DNA of 47,389 nucleotides from Oscillospiraceae bacterium (GCA_021771635.1 JAETOQ010000012.1:1-47389); one strand, 5' to 3'; numbered from the stretch's first letter, positions 25,007 through 33,317 are shown. Translations and numbers: made by a program. Notes: generated by a model not told the origin, from the sequence alone.

Positions 25007-26137
25007 ATGCCGCCGCTTTCCATCATGATTAAGCCTGCCTCGGGTGCCTGCAACCTTAGCTGCCGCTACTGCTTTTATGCCGATGAGATGTCGCTGCGGA
25101 AGGTGGCCTCTTATGGCATTATGGACGAATCCACATTGGAAAATGTTATTCGCAAAGCTCTGGATGCCGCCAGCGGAATGTGTACCATGGTGTTTCAGGG
25201 CGGCGAGCCCACACTGGCTGGACTGCCGTTTTTTGAGAAGGCCGCAGCCCTTCAAGAACGGTATAATCATAAACGTCTGACCATCCACAACGCCATCCAA
25301 ACAAACGGGCTCCTGGTGGACGGCCAATGGGCGGAGTTTTTTTCCCGGAACCATTTCCTGGTGGGCCTCTCCCTGGACGGGCCGAAGGATCTGCACGACC
25401 GATACCGCTTGGATTCGGAGGGCAAGGGCACCTATAATCGGGTCTTTCACACGGCTCAGCTGCTGGAAAAGCACGGGGTGGAATTCAACATCCTCACAGT
25501 GGTGACCAAGCAAACAGCCAACGCCATCGGAAAGGTTTATGGCTTCTTTGACCGCAGTCACCTGGACTATCAGCAGTATATTCCCTGCATGGATCCGTTG
25601 AATGAGAAGGGCGGCGGGCAGCCTTATTCCCTTGGCGTTCAAGAATACGGAAGTTATCTCTGCCGCCTGTTTGACCTGTGGTATGCCCATGCGGAACAGG
25701 GAAAGGTAAAATATAACCGTACCTTTTTCAACTATTTGTCGATTTTGCGGGGCGGGCCGCCGGAGAGCTGTAATATGCAGGGGAGCTGCTCTGAGCAATA
25801 CGTGGTGGAAGCGGATGGAAGTGTCTATCCATGCGACTTCTATGTACTCGATTCATGGAGGCTTGGCAATCTGAACACAGACAGCTTCGATCAGATAGAC
25901 CGGCGGAGAACAGAGCTGGGCTTTATTCAGCAGTCCAAAGCAGTGGCAGAGGATTGCCGCGGCTGCCGTTGGTATAGGCTGTGCCGGGGTGGATGCCGCC
26001 GGGATCGCCTGGTTGGGGCAGATGGAGCATTGGGGAAAAATATGTACTGTGAGGCGTTCCAACGCTTTTTTGAACACGCGGTTCCCCGAATGAAGCTGTT
26101 GCTGTACAGCGGCGCGCTATCCCGAAAACCATTTTAG
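25007..26137 (+). CDS. Radical SAM/SPASM protein, anaerobic sulfatase-maturase (anSME) family
   Basis: 376 residues. The N-terminal SAM cluster motif is C15-x3-C19-x2-C22 (CNLSCRYCFY), followed by VFQGGEPTLAG and the SAM-barrel segments NAIQTNGLL and VGLSLDGP. The C-terminal SPASM region carries further Fe-S cysteines: CNMQGSCSEQYVVEADGSVYPC, then CRGCRWYRLCRGGC and a late YCEAF. This is the anSME layout, in which a Cys or Ser of a sulfatase is converted to formylglycine. No sulfatase gene is in the window, so the substrate may be encoded elsewhere or may be a peptide. AGGGGG lies 6 nt before the ATG. The gene is convergent with the NapH-like/ferredoxin pair, which could provide reducing power. 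Confidence 0.88.
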   Translation: MPPLSIMIKPASGACNLSCRYCFYADEMSLRKVASYGIMDESTLENVIRKALDAASGMCTMVFQGGEPTLAGLPFFEKAAALQERYNHKRLTIHNAIQTNGLLVDGQWAEFFSRNHFLVGLSLDGPKDLHDRYRLDSEGKGTYNRVFHTAQLLEKHGVEFNILTVVTKQTANAIGKVYGFFDRSHLDYQQYIPCMDPLNEKGGGQPYSLGVQEYGSYLCRLFDLWYAHAEQGKVKYNRTFFNYLSILRGGPPESCNMQGSCSEQYVVEADGSVYPCDFYVLDSWRLGNLNTDSFDQIDRRRTELGFIQQSKAVAEDCRGCRWYRLCRGGCRRDRLVGADGALGKNMYCEAFQRFFEHAVPRMKLLLYSGALSRKPF

Positions 26138-26269
26138 CGTGTCATCCCATCCGTCATGGTGACCACCCCTTGCCCGTTGGCCGGGCCAGACGTGGGTTTT
26201 GCTGCGTACACCGCCGGCACCTCGGGCCATGGGGCGCGGGTGTGTGCTGGCTCTATGGCAGCCAAACGA

Positions 26270-26866
26270 TCAGTTTTGTTCTGTGACAGTGTGATCCTTC
26301 CGATTTTTGGCCTTGCAAATCAGCTGCGTCATCGTCCCCATGGGGCAGTAGACGCACCAGCTCCGGGGCTTGAACAGCACCATCGTAACCAGGCCCAGCA
26401 CGGTGGACGTGAGCATAACGCTGTAGAACCCAAAGGCGAACTGTGCCGCGCCGGGGTGGAACAGCGTCCCGTGGTAGGCCCAGTTCCAGGGGAGCTTGAA
26501 CGTCCAGAGCAGTGTCACCACCTGCCGCAGATCCTGTGCGCCGGCGAACACCAGGTAAGTATTCCACAGCATCTGGAAGAACATGATGAAGAAGAAAATC
26601 AGGAAACCATAGCGGAACCATTTGCTTTTCATCCACCGGGGGATATCCTTTTTCCGGGACAGGCCGAACCGCCCGCCCAGCAGGCCGAATATCTGTCCCC
26701 TGCCGCAGTAGCGGTTGCAGTACCCCTTTGTGCCCCGGACAGCGGCGATGATCAGCGGGATAAAAAAGAACAGCAGGCCCAGCCAGGCGAACAGGATGTT
26801 GAAGAATCCCAGCACCAGATAGGTCAGCTCGACGATCCACAGGTAATCATACCAGCGTTTTTTCAT
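26270..26866 (-). CDS. NapH/NosR-like membrane 4Fe-4S protein
   Basis: 198 residues with about four or five transmembrane segments (for example 12-42 and 84-108). Cys50 and Cys54 (GYCNRYCGRGQ) and Cys171/Cys174 (WCVYCPMGT) match the paired Fe-S motifs of the NapH/NosR/RdxA-type electron-transfer family, in a short form. Its ATG overlaps the stop of the ferredoxin gene (ATGA), so the two are translationally coupled and probably form one membrane electron-transfer unit. The partner dehydrogenase or reductase is not in the window. Confidence 0.75.
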   Translation of the reverse strand: MKKRWYDYLWIVELTYLVLGFFNILFAWLGLLFFFIPLIIAAVRGTKGYCNRYCGRGQIFGLLGGRFGLSRKKDIPRWMKSKWFRYGFLIFFFIMFFQMLWNTYLVFAGAQDLRQVVTLLWTFKLPWNWAYHGTLFHPGAAQFAFGFYSVMLTSTVLGLVTMVLFKPRSWCVYCPMGTMTQLICKAKNRKDHTVTEQN

Positions 26867-27069
26867 GGCCGCACCTCCTGAATCTCAATGACCGACGCGG
26901 GGCACTCCTTTGCGCATTTGCCGCAGCCCACGCACTTGTCCGCGTTGACCACCGCCCTGACGCCGCGCCAGATCTGAATGGCGGACAGCGGACACACCTT
27001 CGCACAGCAGCCGCAGGCGACACAGGCGGTATCGTCTACGACAGCCCGACGTTTGATTCTCGTTCCCAT
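26863..27069 (-). CDS. Small 2[4Fe-4S] ferredoxin
   Basis: 68 residues from the ATG at 27069 (GAGGGGG 9 nt upstream; an in-frame ATG at 27114 lacks a ribosome site and overlaps the promoter). Two full CxxCxxCxxxCP motifs, Cys16/19/22/26 and Cys46/49/52/56, bind two [4Fe-4S] clusters. It is the first gene of a two-gene operon with the NapH-like protein and sits behind a CRP/FNR-like palindrome. Confidence 0.88.
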   Translation of the reverse strand: MGTRIKRRAVVDDTACVACGCCAKVCPLSAIQIWRGVRAVVNADKCVGCGKCAKECPASVIEIQEVRP

Positions 27070-27100
27070 GGCGGAACCCCCTCTTGGATTTGGTAAGTCT

Positions 27101-27147
27101 ATTATACTGGCCAACCCACTTTTTTACTGTGATGAAATCACAGTAAA
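27101..27147 (-). promoter_or_regulatory. Ferredoxin promoter with CRP/FNR-type operator
   Basis: Minus-strand TATAAT at 27106-27101 has no good -35. Instead a perfect 11-bp inverted repeat with a 3-nt centre (27123-27147; core TGTGATGAAATCACA) is centred at about -41 from the inferred start, the class II position for CRP/FNR-family activators. Confidence 0.65.
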
Positions 27148-27210
27148 TTTTATGAGGAGGGCAAAGGAAAAAGCCCGAACCGTCAACTGACGATCCAGAC
27201 CCTTTTTCCG

Positions 27211-27405
27211 TCACCGTTTACTCAGAATTTTGCCGTACATCTGCCGCTTGTCCCGCTCGAACCGCTGCGCCGCCCCGGGGCCGTCACAGGACAGCAGATG
27301 GACGGAGACGGGGAATTTTTTACTTGCCTTGTTTTCGAGATGCTTCCCATATTTTTGTGCCCTTTCGCTTGAATTTGCGCGGGAAGTGCGTATAATATGT
27401 AAGCA
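27211..27405 (-). pseudogene. Unrecognised coding remnant (C-terminal end)
   Basis: A frame ending at the TGA at 27211 reads AQKYGKHLENKASKKFPV, then SVHLLSCDGPGAAQRFERDK and RQMYGKILSKR. Composition looks protein-like and the end looks natural, but no start or ribosome site is evident, and I cannot assign a family. It may be the tail of a deleted gene. Confidence 0.3.
27369..27396 (+). promoter_or_regulatory. Promoter-like sequence upstream of the HepT remnant
   Basis: TTGAAT (27369-27374), 16 nt, TATAAT (27391-27396). It points toward the HepT fragment at 27475; its original gene may be gone. Confidence 0.4.
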
Positions 27406-27474
27406 GAGAGCGGGGGAAAATCTATGCTGTCGCCTGATTTACAGCGCATTGCACACATTTAAGAGAGTACTGCA

Positions 27475-27643
27475 TCAGCATTCAAATGGTGAAATCCAAT
27501 GGAATGCCATTCGGGGGTTGCGGAATATTGCAGCCCATGCCTACGGCAGTATTAAGCTTGACATTCTTTGGGATACCGTGACATCCGGCATCCCCGTACT
27601 AAAGCAATTCTGTGACCGCCAGCTTTCGGATTCTGAATCGTAA
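27475..27643 (+). pseudogene. HepT-like toxin (DUF86) C-terminal remnant
   Basis: The frame reads VLHQHSNGEIQWNAIRGLRN, then IAAHAYGSIKLDILWDTVTS and GIPVLKQFCDRQ. RNIAAHAY is the R-x4-H-x-Y motif of HepT/DUF86 proteins, the toxin half of MntA-HepT systems, and QWNAIRGLRN matches the family's usual P-W-x-x-I-x-G-L-R-N segment. The N-terminal helices and the MntA nucleotidyltransferase antitoxin partner are missing, so this is a broken toxin-antitoxin locus. The surrounding gap 27214-27861 carries only this, two remnants and a terminator. Confidence 0.7.
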
Positions 27644-27649
27644 ATTTCA

Positions 27650-27678
27650 AGGGACACTGCGGGTGCGGTATCCCTTTT
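27650..27678 (+). terminator. Terminator after the HepT remnant
   Basis: AAGGGA and TCCCTT pair around an inner ACTGC/GCGGT stem, followed by TTTTCTATT. Confidence 0.55.
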
Positions 27679-27861
27679 CTATTCCTCAAACACGGCGTGG
27701 ACGGCGGAGGTCATGCCGAACACACCCGCCGGGCGGTGTCCGCCTCCTCGCTGAGCCGTTGGAGTATCACCCTTTGACCGCCAGCCGGAGCGCGCGCTAT
27801 GCGGATTTTCTGGACAGGCCGCTTCATGGACTGATCCACAAAACAACAGGAGATGCAGGGT

Positions 27862-29016
27862 ATGAACATGAAATCAGAGGCAAAGCTGACAACATTTGAA
27901 GCAATTTGTATGATTGTGGGAAACAGCATCGGAACCGGGATCATTGCGGTGCCCTATCTGGCCACGAAGAACAGCGCCCTGGATGTGGTGTGGATGGTGG
28001 CGCTTGCCTATCTCATCAATGTGATCCTGCATCTGATCATTGCGGAGCTCTCCTATAACAACGGCGGCGCCCAGCTGGTCAAAAGTTTTGAGGGCGAACT
28101 GTTCCACGGCATCGCAAAGAAGGTGTTCAGCTGGGTCGTGTTTGCGGTGTATGGTCTGGCCATCATGGTCGGGGTGAGCGGAAACATCAACGGCGGTGCG
28201 CAGATATTCACAAACTGGTTCGGAATGCCTATGTGGGCGGCCCAGCTGGTCTATTATGTGATTGCGGGCTGTGTGGTGTTCACGGGGATGAAGGCGGTTG
28301 GCATTGCGCAAAAATATGCCGTCATACTTCTGATCGGCATTGCAGCGGCCATGACGGCGGGCGCGCTGCTGCACCCAGTCACCCCCCTGGAGCCCTCGGA
28401 ATTTCACTGGAACAATCTGCTGGCGCTTTACAGCATGGTTGTCTTTGCCACCTCAGCCAATCAGGCGGTCATCCAGGTGGTAAAGGGGCTGGACGGAGAT
28501 CCGCGCAGGATCAGGAAAGCTGTCCTGATCGGCTTCGGCCTGTCCTCCGTCCTTGTGCTGATCGTGACAATGTCGGTACTGCTTGGGACGAAGGGCGAGA
28601 TCAACAAGGAGCTGGCCTATATGCAGCTTGGCGAGAGCATCGGGAGGTGGGCGGTCATTCTGGCCGGGATCTTCTCCCTGTTTGCGCTGCTGACGACGTT
28701 CTGGTCTAACACCCTGGCCCTGCGCGACGTGGTGCATGAGCAGATCAACGCGGGGAACCGGATCAGCTGGCTGATTGCCACCGTTCCCTGCATCCTGTTT
28801 GCGCTGTTTGGGGTAAACAGCTTTATTATTCTGACCCGGATCATGAGCGGCGTGGTGGTGCTGGTGAGCGTTATGCTGGTGCTCACCTACGGAAAGTCCA
28901 GAAGGAAGGCCGGTGCGAGCCCAATCTGCGGTGTGATCGGAACCGCCCCCTTCCAGATTCTGATGGTGATCTCCACGATTGTGTCGGCCATAGGCTCCCT
29001 TGTCCCGTTAAGTTAG
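27862..29016 (+). CDS. Amino-acid permease of the AAAP/HAAAP type (aromatic amino-acid permease-like)
   Basis: 384 residues with about eleven hydrophobic helices. The opening TTFEAICMIVGNSIGTGIIA is the unwound helix-1 motif (GxxIGTGI) typical of LeuT-fold amino-acid transporters of the AAAP/HAAAP group (TyrP, Mtr, TnaB relatives). Of three in-frame ATGs (27853, 27862, 27868), 27862 is preferred because AGGAG at 27848 is 9 nt away. The solute cannot be fixed from sequence; aromatic amino acids are a family-based guess. The phosphoesterase gene follows after 9 nt, so the two are probably co-transcribed. Confidence 0.75.
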   Translation: MNMKSEAKLTTFEAICMIVGNSIGTGIIAVPYLATKNSALDVVWMVALAYLINVILHLIIAELSYNNGGAQLVKSFEGELFHGIAKKVFSWVVFAVYGLAIMVGVSGNINGGAQIFTNWFGMPMWAAQLVYYVIAGCVVFTGMKAVGIAQKYAVILLIGIAAAMTAGALLHPVTPLEPSEFHWNNLLALYSMVVFATSANQAVIQVVKGLDGDPRRIRKAVLIGFGLSSVLVLIVTMSVLLGTKGEINKELAYMQLGESIGRWAVILAGIFSLFALLTTFWSNTLALRDVVHEQINAGNRISWLIATVPCILFALFGVNSFIILTRIMSGVVVLVSVMLVLTYGKSRRKAGASPICGVIGTAPFQILMVISTIVSAIGSLVPLS

Positions 29017-29025
29017 GAGGGGCTC

Positions 29026-30048
29026 ATGTATCGCTCAGATCAATTCAAGCAGGTGGATGATGAAACCTTCACAATCAGCATACCCAGGGGCGCGGAGTTC
29101 AGAATTTTGCAGCTGACCGATTTGCACCTGGGGTTTGGCCCTCTCTCCAGGGGGATGGACAGGCTCGCGCTGGAGGCGGTGAGAACGATCATAGGGAAAA
29201 CAAACCCCCACCTGATCGTTCTCACCGGCGACTCCATTTTTCCGTTTCTGCCAAAGACGGGAACCCGGAACAACGGGAAGCAGGCCAAACGGCTGATAGA
29301 ATTTCTGGACGGCTTCCAGCTGCCCTACACGCTGGTTTTTGGCAACCACGACTGCGAGCTGCTCTCAACCTGCGGCAAGGAAGAACTGGCGGAACTGTAC
29401 AAGCAGGGGCGCTATTGCATCTTCGCGGAGGGCCGGAAGGATCTGACCGGCGTGGGGAACTTCCTCATTGAACTGGTGGATGAAGCGGGAAACGTCCTTC
29501 TCCCGCTGGTTCTGCTGGACTCCAATATGTACGGGGAAGGCGGCTGGTTTTTCAGCGGCTTTGACGGGATCCATGACGATCAGGTGGATTGGTGCATGGA
29601 ACGCCTGACCGCACTGAGGCAGGACGATCCGGACATCAAAGCGATGGCGTTTTTCCATATGCCCCTTCGCGAGTTTAAAGAGGCCTATGAGAAAATGAAG
29701 CTGGGGGACAGGGCTGTCCTTTACCGGCATGGGAGCATCGCTGAACGGGACGAGTATTTCGGCATATCCAAGTTTAAGAGCTCCTTTTTTGACAGGGCCG
29801 TAGAGAACGGCGTCATTCAGTGGATGTTCTGCGGGCATGACCACTTAAACACCCTGTCCCTGGTGTACAAGGGGATTCAGATGACCTATGGGATGTCCGT
29901 GGATTACCTGGGTTATCAAACTATCAGGAAAAGCTATATTCAGAGAGGCGGCACGCTTATCACAAGGCGCGCAGACGGGCGCGTGGACATTGCGATGGTG
30001 CCGCTTGGCCCGGTGGTGTCAACGCGAGTCCGCGGGGCAAAGGGATGA
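29026..30048 (+). CDS. Calcineurin-like metallophosphoesterase
   Basis: 340 residues. All metal-binding motifs of the superfamily are present in order: D32-L-H34 (LQLTDLHLG), G-D69 (VLTGDS), G-N107-H108-D (VFGNHDC), a lone His (AFFHMPL) and GHDHLN near residue 272. There is no signal peptide, so it is likely cytosolic. GGAGGGG lies a few nt before the ATG. It resembles the Icc/purple-acid-phosphatase-like group that cleaves phosphodiesters or phosphomonoesters; the substrate is unknown. Coupling to an amino-acid permease gene is unusual, and the link is not obvious. Confidence 0.85.
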   Translation: MYRSDQFKQVDDETFTISIPRGAEFRILQLTDLHLGFGPLSRGMDRLALEAVRTIIGKTNPHLIVLTGDSIFPFLPKTGTRNNGKQAKRLIEFLDGFQLPYTLVFGNHDCELLSTCGKEELAELYKQGRYCIFAEGRKDLTGVGNFLIELVDEAGNVLLPLVLLDSNMYGEGGWFFSGFDGIHDDQVDWCMERLTALRQDDPDIKAMAFFHMPLREFKEAYEKMKLGDRAVLYRHGSIAERDEYFGISKFKSSFFDRAVENGVIQWMFCGHDHLNTLSLVYKGIQMTYGMSVDYLGYQTIRKSYIQRGGTLITRRADGRVDIAMVPLGPVVSTRVRGAKG

Positions 30049-30097
30049 GCCCCCGCCCGCCAGCGTAATCAGGCGCGCCGGATGGCCGCAAGGCGGG

Positions 30098-31474
30098 TCA
30101 AATCAGTCCCAGCAGGCGCCACCAGGGCACGGACAGGGCCACCGTGAGCAGTACCGCCGCCAGCAGCGGCAGGGACAGCTTCAGCGTCTCCCGCTGGGTA
30201 TACATCCCGTTCTCCGCCCCCTGGCCTACCAACATATTCAGGTGGTGGAAGGGCAGGCAGTAGTGCCCCGCCACACTGAGGTAGACAATGCCGATGATAG
30301 CCAGCGGATCCGCGCCGGCGCCGGCGGAAAAGGACAAAAAGGCAGGAATTGTCACCCCCATCACCGCGATGACCGAGCCCATCAGCATATGGATCACCAC
30401 CGAAAGCCCCGCAATGCACAGCGCCAGCAGCACCGGGTTTTCCGGCATGGAGGCGGGCAGCAGGGTATGGGCGATCCAGGCGTTCATGCCGGTGGCCGCC
30501 CCAACCCTGCCGATGGCGATGGCGGCGGTGAGGAACACCATCACGTGGACGGGGACTTCCTTCCAATCCTTTGCCTCCAGCACGCCGCCCACCACGGGCA
30601 TACTCATCAGCATGGCGATCAGCAGGGTGATCCAGCCGATGTCCAGCCCCGTCATCCCATTGGTGAGCCACAGGACGATGGCGATGAGGATCCAAACCAG
30701 GGTGCGAATCTCTTTCTCCGTCATAGGGCCGAGCCCGGCCTGGGCGGCGCGGATCTCCTCCAGATCCGGAGCCGCCGGCGCGGAAGGGCGAAACAGCAGC
30801 AGGATCAGCCCCAAGGTCAGAACGCTGAGCAGCAGCGCAGGCGGGCCGATCACCTGAAGCCAGCGCAGGAAGCTCACCTCCCCGGCGTAGCTGGCCGCCA
30901 GGGGGTTGATGGTGGCGTCCCCGGTGAGAAAGATCAGCGAGACGGGCACCGACGCGGCAAACACCGTAAAGCCGATGATGGAGGCGTCCTTTTGGGGGAT
31001 GTGGGCGGAGCGGATCACCACCAGCATGACGGACATGATCAAAAAGGCCCGGGGCCAGGGATGGGGGATGAGCAGGGAGAGGATCAGCGTCAGCACAAAG
31101 ATGGACACAATGATGCTCCGCCAGCCCCGGACAAAGCGCAGGATAAAGGCATAGCTCAGCCGCTCCCCCAGCCCGGAGCCCCGCACCGCCGACGCGATGA
31201 GGTAGGCCCCCGCCACCAGCCAGATGGTGGAGCCTGTCCACCCGGAGAACACAACCGTGGGCTCCGCCACCTTGAACAGGCACAGCAGCATGAGATATAC
31301 GCCGCTGACATAACCCGACTGGGCGATCTGGGCGGCCCACCACACCACGGTCATCAGCGTCAGCCCCAGGCAGAGCTGCCCCTCCTGGGACAGCCCCTTC
31401 AGGGGGAGCAGGCAGATGACGGCGCACAGCGCGATGCCGCCGAAAAAGCCAGACAGCTTACCATACTGTTTCAT
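30098..31474 (-). CDS. SLC13/DASS-family carboxylate transporter
   Basis: 458 residues with about eleven to twelve helices. Two halves each show the SLC13-type re-entrant pattern (GWTGSTIWLVAGAYLIASAV and LTGDATINPLAASY in the first; HMLMGSVIAVMGVTIPAFL with CLPFHHLNMLVGQG in the second). The family imports or exchanges di- and tricarboxylates with sodium. GGAGGG lies 7 nt before the ATG. It follows the CoA-transferase gene after 16 nt and should share its sigma-54 promoter. A second, more standard DASS protein is encoded across the regulator at 34993. Confidence 0.8.
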   Translation of the reverse strand: MKQYGKLSGFFGGIALCAVICLLPLKGLSQEGQLCLGLTLMTVVWWAAQIAQSGYVSGVYLMLLCLFKVAEPTVVFSGWTGSTIWLVAGAYLIASAVRGSGLGERLSYAFILRFVRGWRSIIVSIFVLTLILSLLIPHPWPRAFLIMSVMLVVIRSAHIPQKDASIIGFTVFAASVPVSLIFLTGDATINPLAASYAGEVSFLRWLQVIGPPALLLSVLTLGLILLLFRPSAPAAPDLEEIRAAQAGLGPMTEKEIRTLVWILIAIVLWLTNGMTGLDIGWITLLIAMLMSMPVVGGVLEAKDWKEVPVHVMVFLTAAIAIGRVGAATGMNAWIAHTLLPASMPENPVLLALCIAGLSVVIHMLMGSVIAVMGVTIPAFLSFSAGAGADPLAIIGIVYLSVAGHYCLPFHHLNMLVGQGAENGMYTQRETLKLSLPLLAAVLLTVALSVPWWRLLGLI

Positions 31475-31490
31475 CGTCCAGCCCTCCGGC

Positions 31491-33059
31491 TCAGAGGCGC
31501 AGCCCCATTTTTTCCTCGCGGAAGATCCGGGCGTCCATAGTCCGGATCTCGTCGGCCAGCAGAGGCCGGAAGGCCATGCGGGACAAGACGTCCCGCTCCA
31601 AATCCACGCCCGGCGCGATCTCGGTGAGCATAATGCCGCCCTCCGCCAGGCGAAACACGGCGCGCTCGGTGATGTAGGTCACCTCCTGGCCGGTCTTGCG
31701 GGCGTAGTCGGCGGAGAACGTGATCTGCTGCACCTTCTCGATAAACTTTACGCCGGGGCCGTCCTGGATGATGTCCAGCTTGCCGTCATGGAGCTCAATC
31801 TGGCTTTTTCCGGCGGTAAACCCGGCCATGAAGAACACCTTGGGCGTGTTCTGGGAGATGTTGATAAACCCGCCGGGGCCGGGACAGCGGGGGCCGAACT
31901 TGGACACATTCACATTTCCCTCCCGGTCGATCTCCGCCGCGCCCAGGAAGGTCATGTCCAGAAAGCCGCCGTCATAGAGGTCAAAGGTGTCGCAAATGGA
32001 GTTGATGACCTCGGGATTCATGGAGCCGGCAAAGCCCACCCCCTCCACCGGCACGCCGCCGATGGGGCCGGACTCCAGGGACAGCGTGGTTTGGGCGGCA
32101 ATGCCCTCCTCGTTGGCCACCGCGCCCACCCCGGAGGGAATGCCGATGCCCAGATTGATCACGCAGCCGGGCTTGAGCTCCATGGCGCCCCGGCGGGCGA
32201 TGACCTTCCGGATCCCCATTTTCATGGGGGCGATGGCGTCCACCGGGCAGCGGGTCTCGCCGGTGAGGGAGGGCTGGTAGGTGGTGTTGGCATAGTTCTG
32301 CATATGCAGGGCCGCGGAGGGGGATTTCACCACATAGTCCACCAGCGTGTTATGGATGCGCACCTTTCGGGGGTGGATGGAGCCGCGCTGGACAATGTCC
32401 TCCACCTGAACCACCACGATACCGCCGCAGTTGTGGACGGCGGCGGCGATCTCAAGCTCCGTGCCGGTGAGCCCTTCGTGCTCCACGGAAATGTTGCCGT
32501 CCTCATCGGCATAGGTGCCCCGCAGGAAGCAGATGTCCAGCGGGAAGGAGGGGTAGAACAGGTATTCCGCGCCGTTCAGCGAAAGGAGCTGAACCACCTC
32601 CCGGCCCTGGCTCCTGGCCCTGCCGTTGGCCTTGCACCCCTCCTGCCTGGGGTCGGCGAAGGTGCCCAGTCCCACGCGGGTGATCACGCCGGGCTTTTTC
32701 CCCGCGATGGCCCGGAACAGCTGGGCCACTACGCCGAGGGGCAGGGTGTAGGCGGCCAGCTTGTCCTCCGCCGCCATGGCGCTGATCCGAGGAGGGTTGG
32801 CCAGGTGTCCGGCGATGATGGTGCGGATGAGCCCCTCGTGGGCGATGCGGTTCATTCCGACGTCCTCCTGGGTGTTGTCTCCGGTGCTGATGCCGGTGAT
32901 GACGGTGATCCCGGCGGGGCGGCCGGTTTCCTGGAACCGCCGGGACAGGGCGTCCAGCAGAGCATCCGGGCCGCAGTAGGAGCCAAAGCCGCCCAGGGCG
33001 GCGGTGCAGCCGTCCTGAACCAGTTCCGCCGCCTGCTCAGGGGTGATAAACTTTACCAT
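31491..33059 (-). CDS. Acyl-CoA:acetate/3-ketoacid CoA-transferase (YdiF-type fused subunits)
   Basis: 522 residues from the second ATG (33059), since AAGGAG is about 10 nt from it and only 1 nt from the ATG at 33068. The alpha and beta halves of class I CoA-transferases are joined in one chain. Residues 1 to about 270 contain VITGISTGDN and GHLANPPRISAM. The second half carries the catalytic glutamate Glu329 (TLSLESGPIGGVP), which forms the glutamyl-CoA thioester, after GCVINLGIGIPSGV. It moves CoA between short acyl-CoAs and free acids such as acetate or acetoacetate. In this locus it would recover CoA from the acyl-CoA released by BKACE or activate the acetoacetate formed. It is transcribed from a -24/-12 promoter at 33109-33124. 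Confidence 0.88.
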   Translation of the reverse strand: MVKFITPEQAAELVQDGCTAALGGFGSYCGPDALLDALSRRFQETGRPAGITVITGISTGDNTQEDVGMNRIAHEGLIRTIIAGHLANPPRISAMAAEDKLAAYTLPLGVVAQLFRAIAGKKPGVITRVGLGTFADPRQEGCKANGRARSQGREVVQLLSLNGAEYLFYPSFPLDICFLRGTYADEDGNISVEHEGLTGTELEIAAAVHNCGGIVVVQVEDIVQRGSIHPRKVRIHNTLVDYVVKSPSAALHMQNYANTTYQPSLTGETRCPVDAIAPMKMGIRKVIARRGAMELKPGCVINLGIGIPSGVGAVANEEGIAAQTTLSLESGPIGGVPVEGVGFAGSMNPEVINSICDTFDLYDGGFLDMTFLGAAEIDREGNVNVSKFGPRCPGPGGFINISQNTPKVFFMAGFTAGKSQIELHDGKLDIIQDGPGVKFIEKVQQITFSADYARKTGQEVTYITERAVFRLAEGGIMLTEIAPGVDLERDVLSRMAFRPLLADEIRTMDARIFREEKMGLRL

Positions 33060-33108
33060 AATAAGCATCTCCTTTTTCTCAACGCGCGGTCAGATGCCTA
33101 TTTATACC

Positions 33109-33124
33109 GCAAAAATGATGCCAA
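33109..33124 (-). promoter_or_regulatory. Sigma-54 (-24/-12) promoter of the CoA-transferase operon
   Basis: Minus strand TTGGCAT-N5-TTGC (33124-33109) matches the sigma-54 consensus TGGCAC-N5-TTGC with one change. It is about 50 nt before the start codon. The identical -24 element TTGGCAT is used at 34922. Confidence 0.85.
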
Positions 33125-33151
33125 TTTGAGGCGCCCCCCAAAACAGGGGCT

Positions 33152-33164
33152 GAACGGCCCGTTC
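33152..33164. promoter_or_regulatory. Candidate upstream activator site (13-bp palindrome)
   Basis: GAACGGCCCGTTC, a perfect dyad about 35 nt upstream of the -24 element. No identical copy was seen before the 34922 promoter, so its role as activator site is speculative. Confidence 0.3.
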
Positions 33165-33317
33165 TGTGCTGAAAACACCACAAAAGCCCCCCGGAATCCG
33201 CCCCGCGAATGAGGAAAAACCGGAATATGAAAATCCTGTGTGTATGAAAAGACCTACACCCCCCCTCTTGACAAACCGAGATGACTTATGGTACCTTTCC
33301 CGCAAGGAGGGATTGGC

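Noticed and set aside
24876-25028. A 50-codon peptide starting at the ATG at 24876 before the radical SAM gene
   Set aside because: That ATG lies inside the TATAAT -10 box of a strong promoter, so it would not be in the transcript.
26138-26250. Minus-strand tail reading EVPAVYAAKPTSGPANGQGV up to a stop at about 26137
   Set aside because: It looks protein-like, but no start, ribosome site or family could be found, and the stretch is too short to separate from chance in GC-rich DNA.
29888-33212. Long plus-strand frames of about 550-600 codons opposite the transporter and CoA-transferase
   Set aside because: Composition is Gln/His/Gly/Arg-rich without any motif. The minus strand has catalytic and membrane motifs with correct ribosome sites.
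33268-33297. Sigma-70 promoter TTGACA with a weak TACCTT for the activator gene
   Set aside because: The -35 is perfect, but the -10 is poor and the inferred start would fall inside the ribosome site, so it was not listed as a feature.
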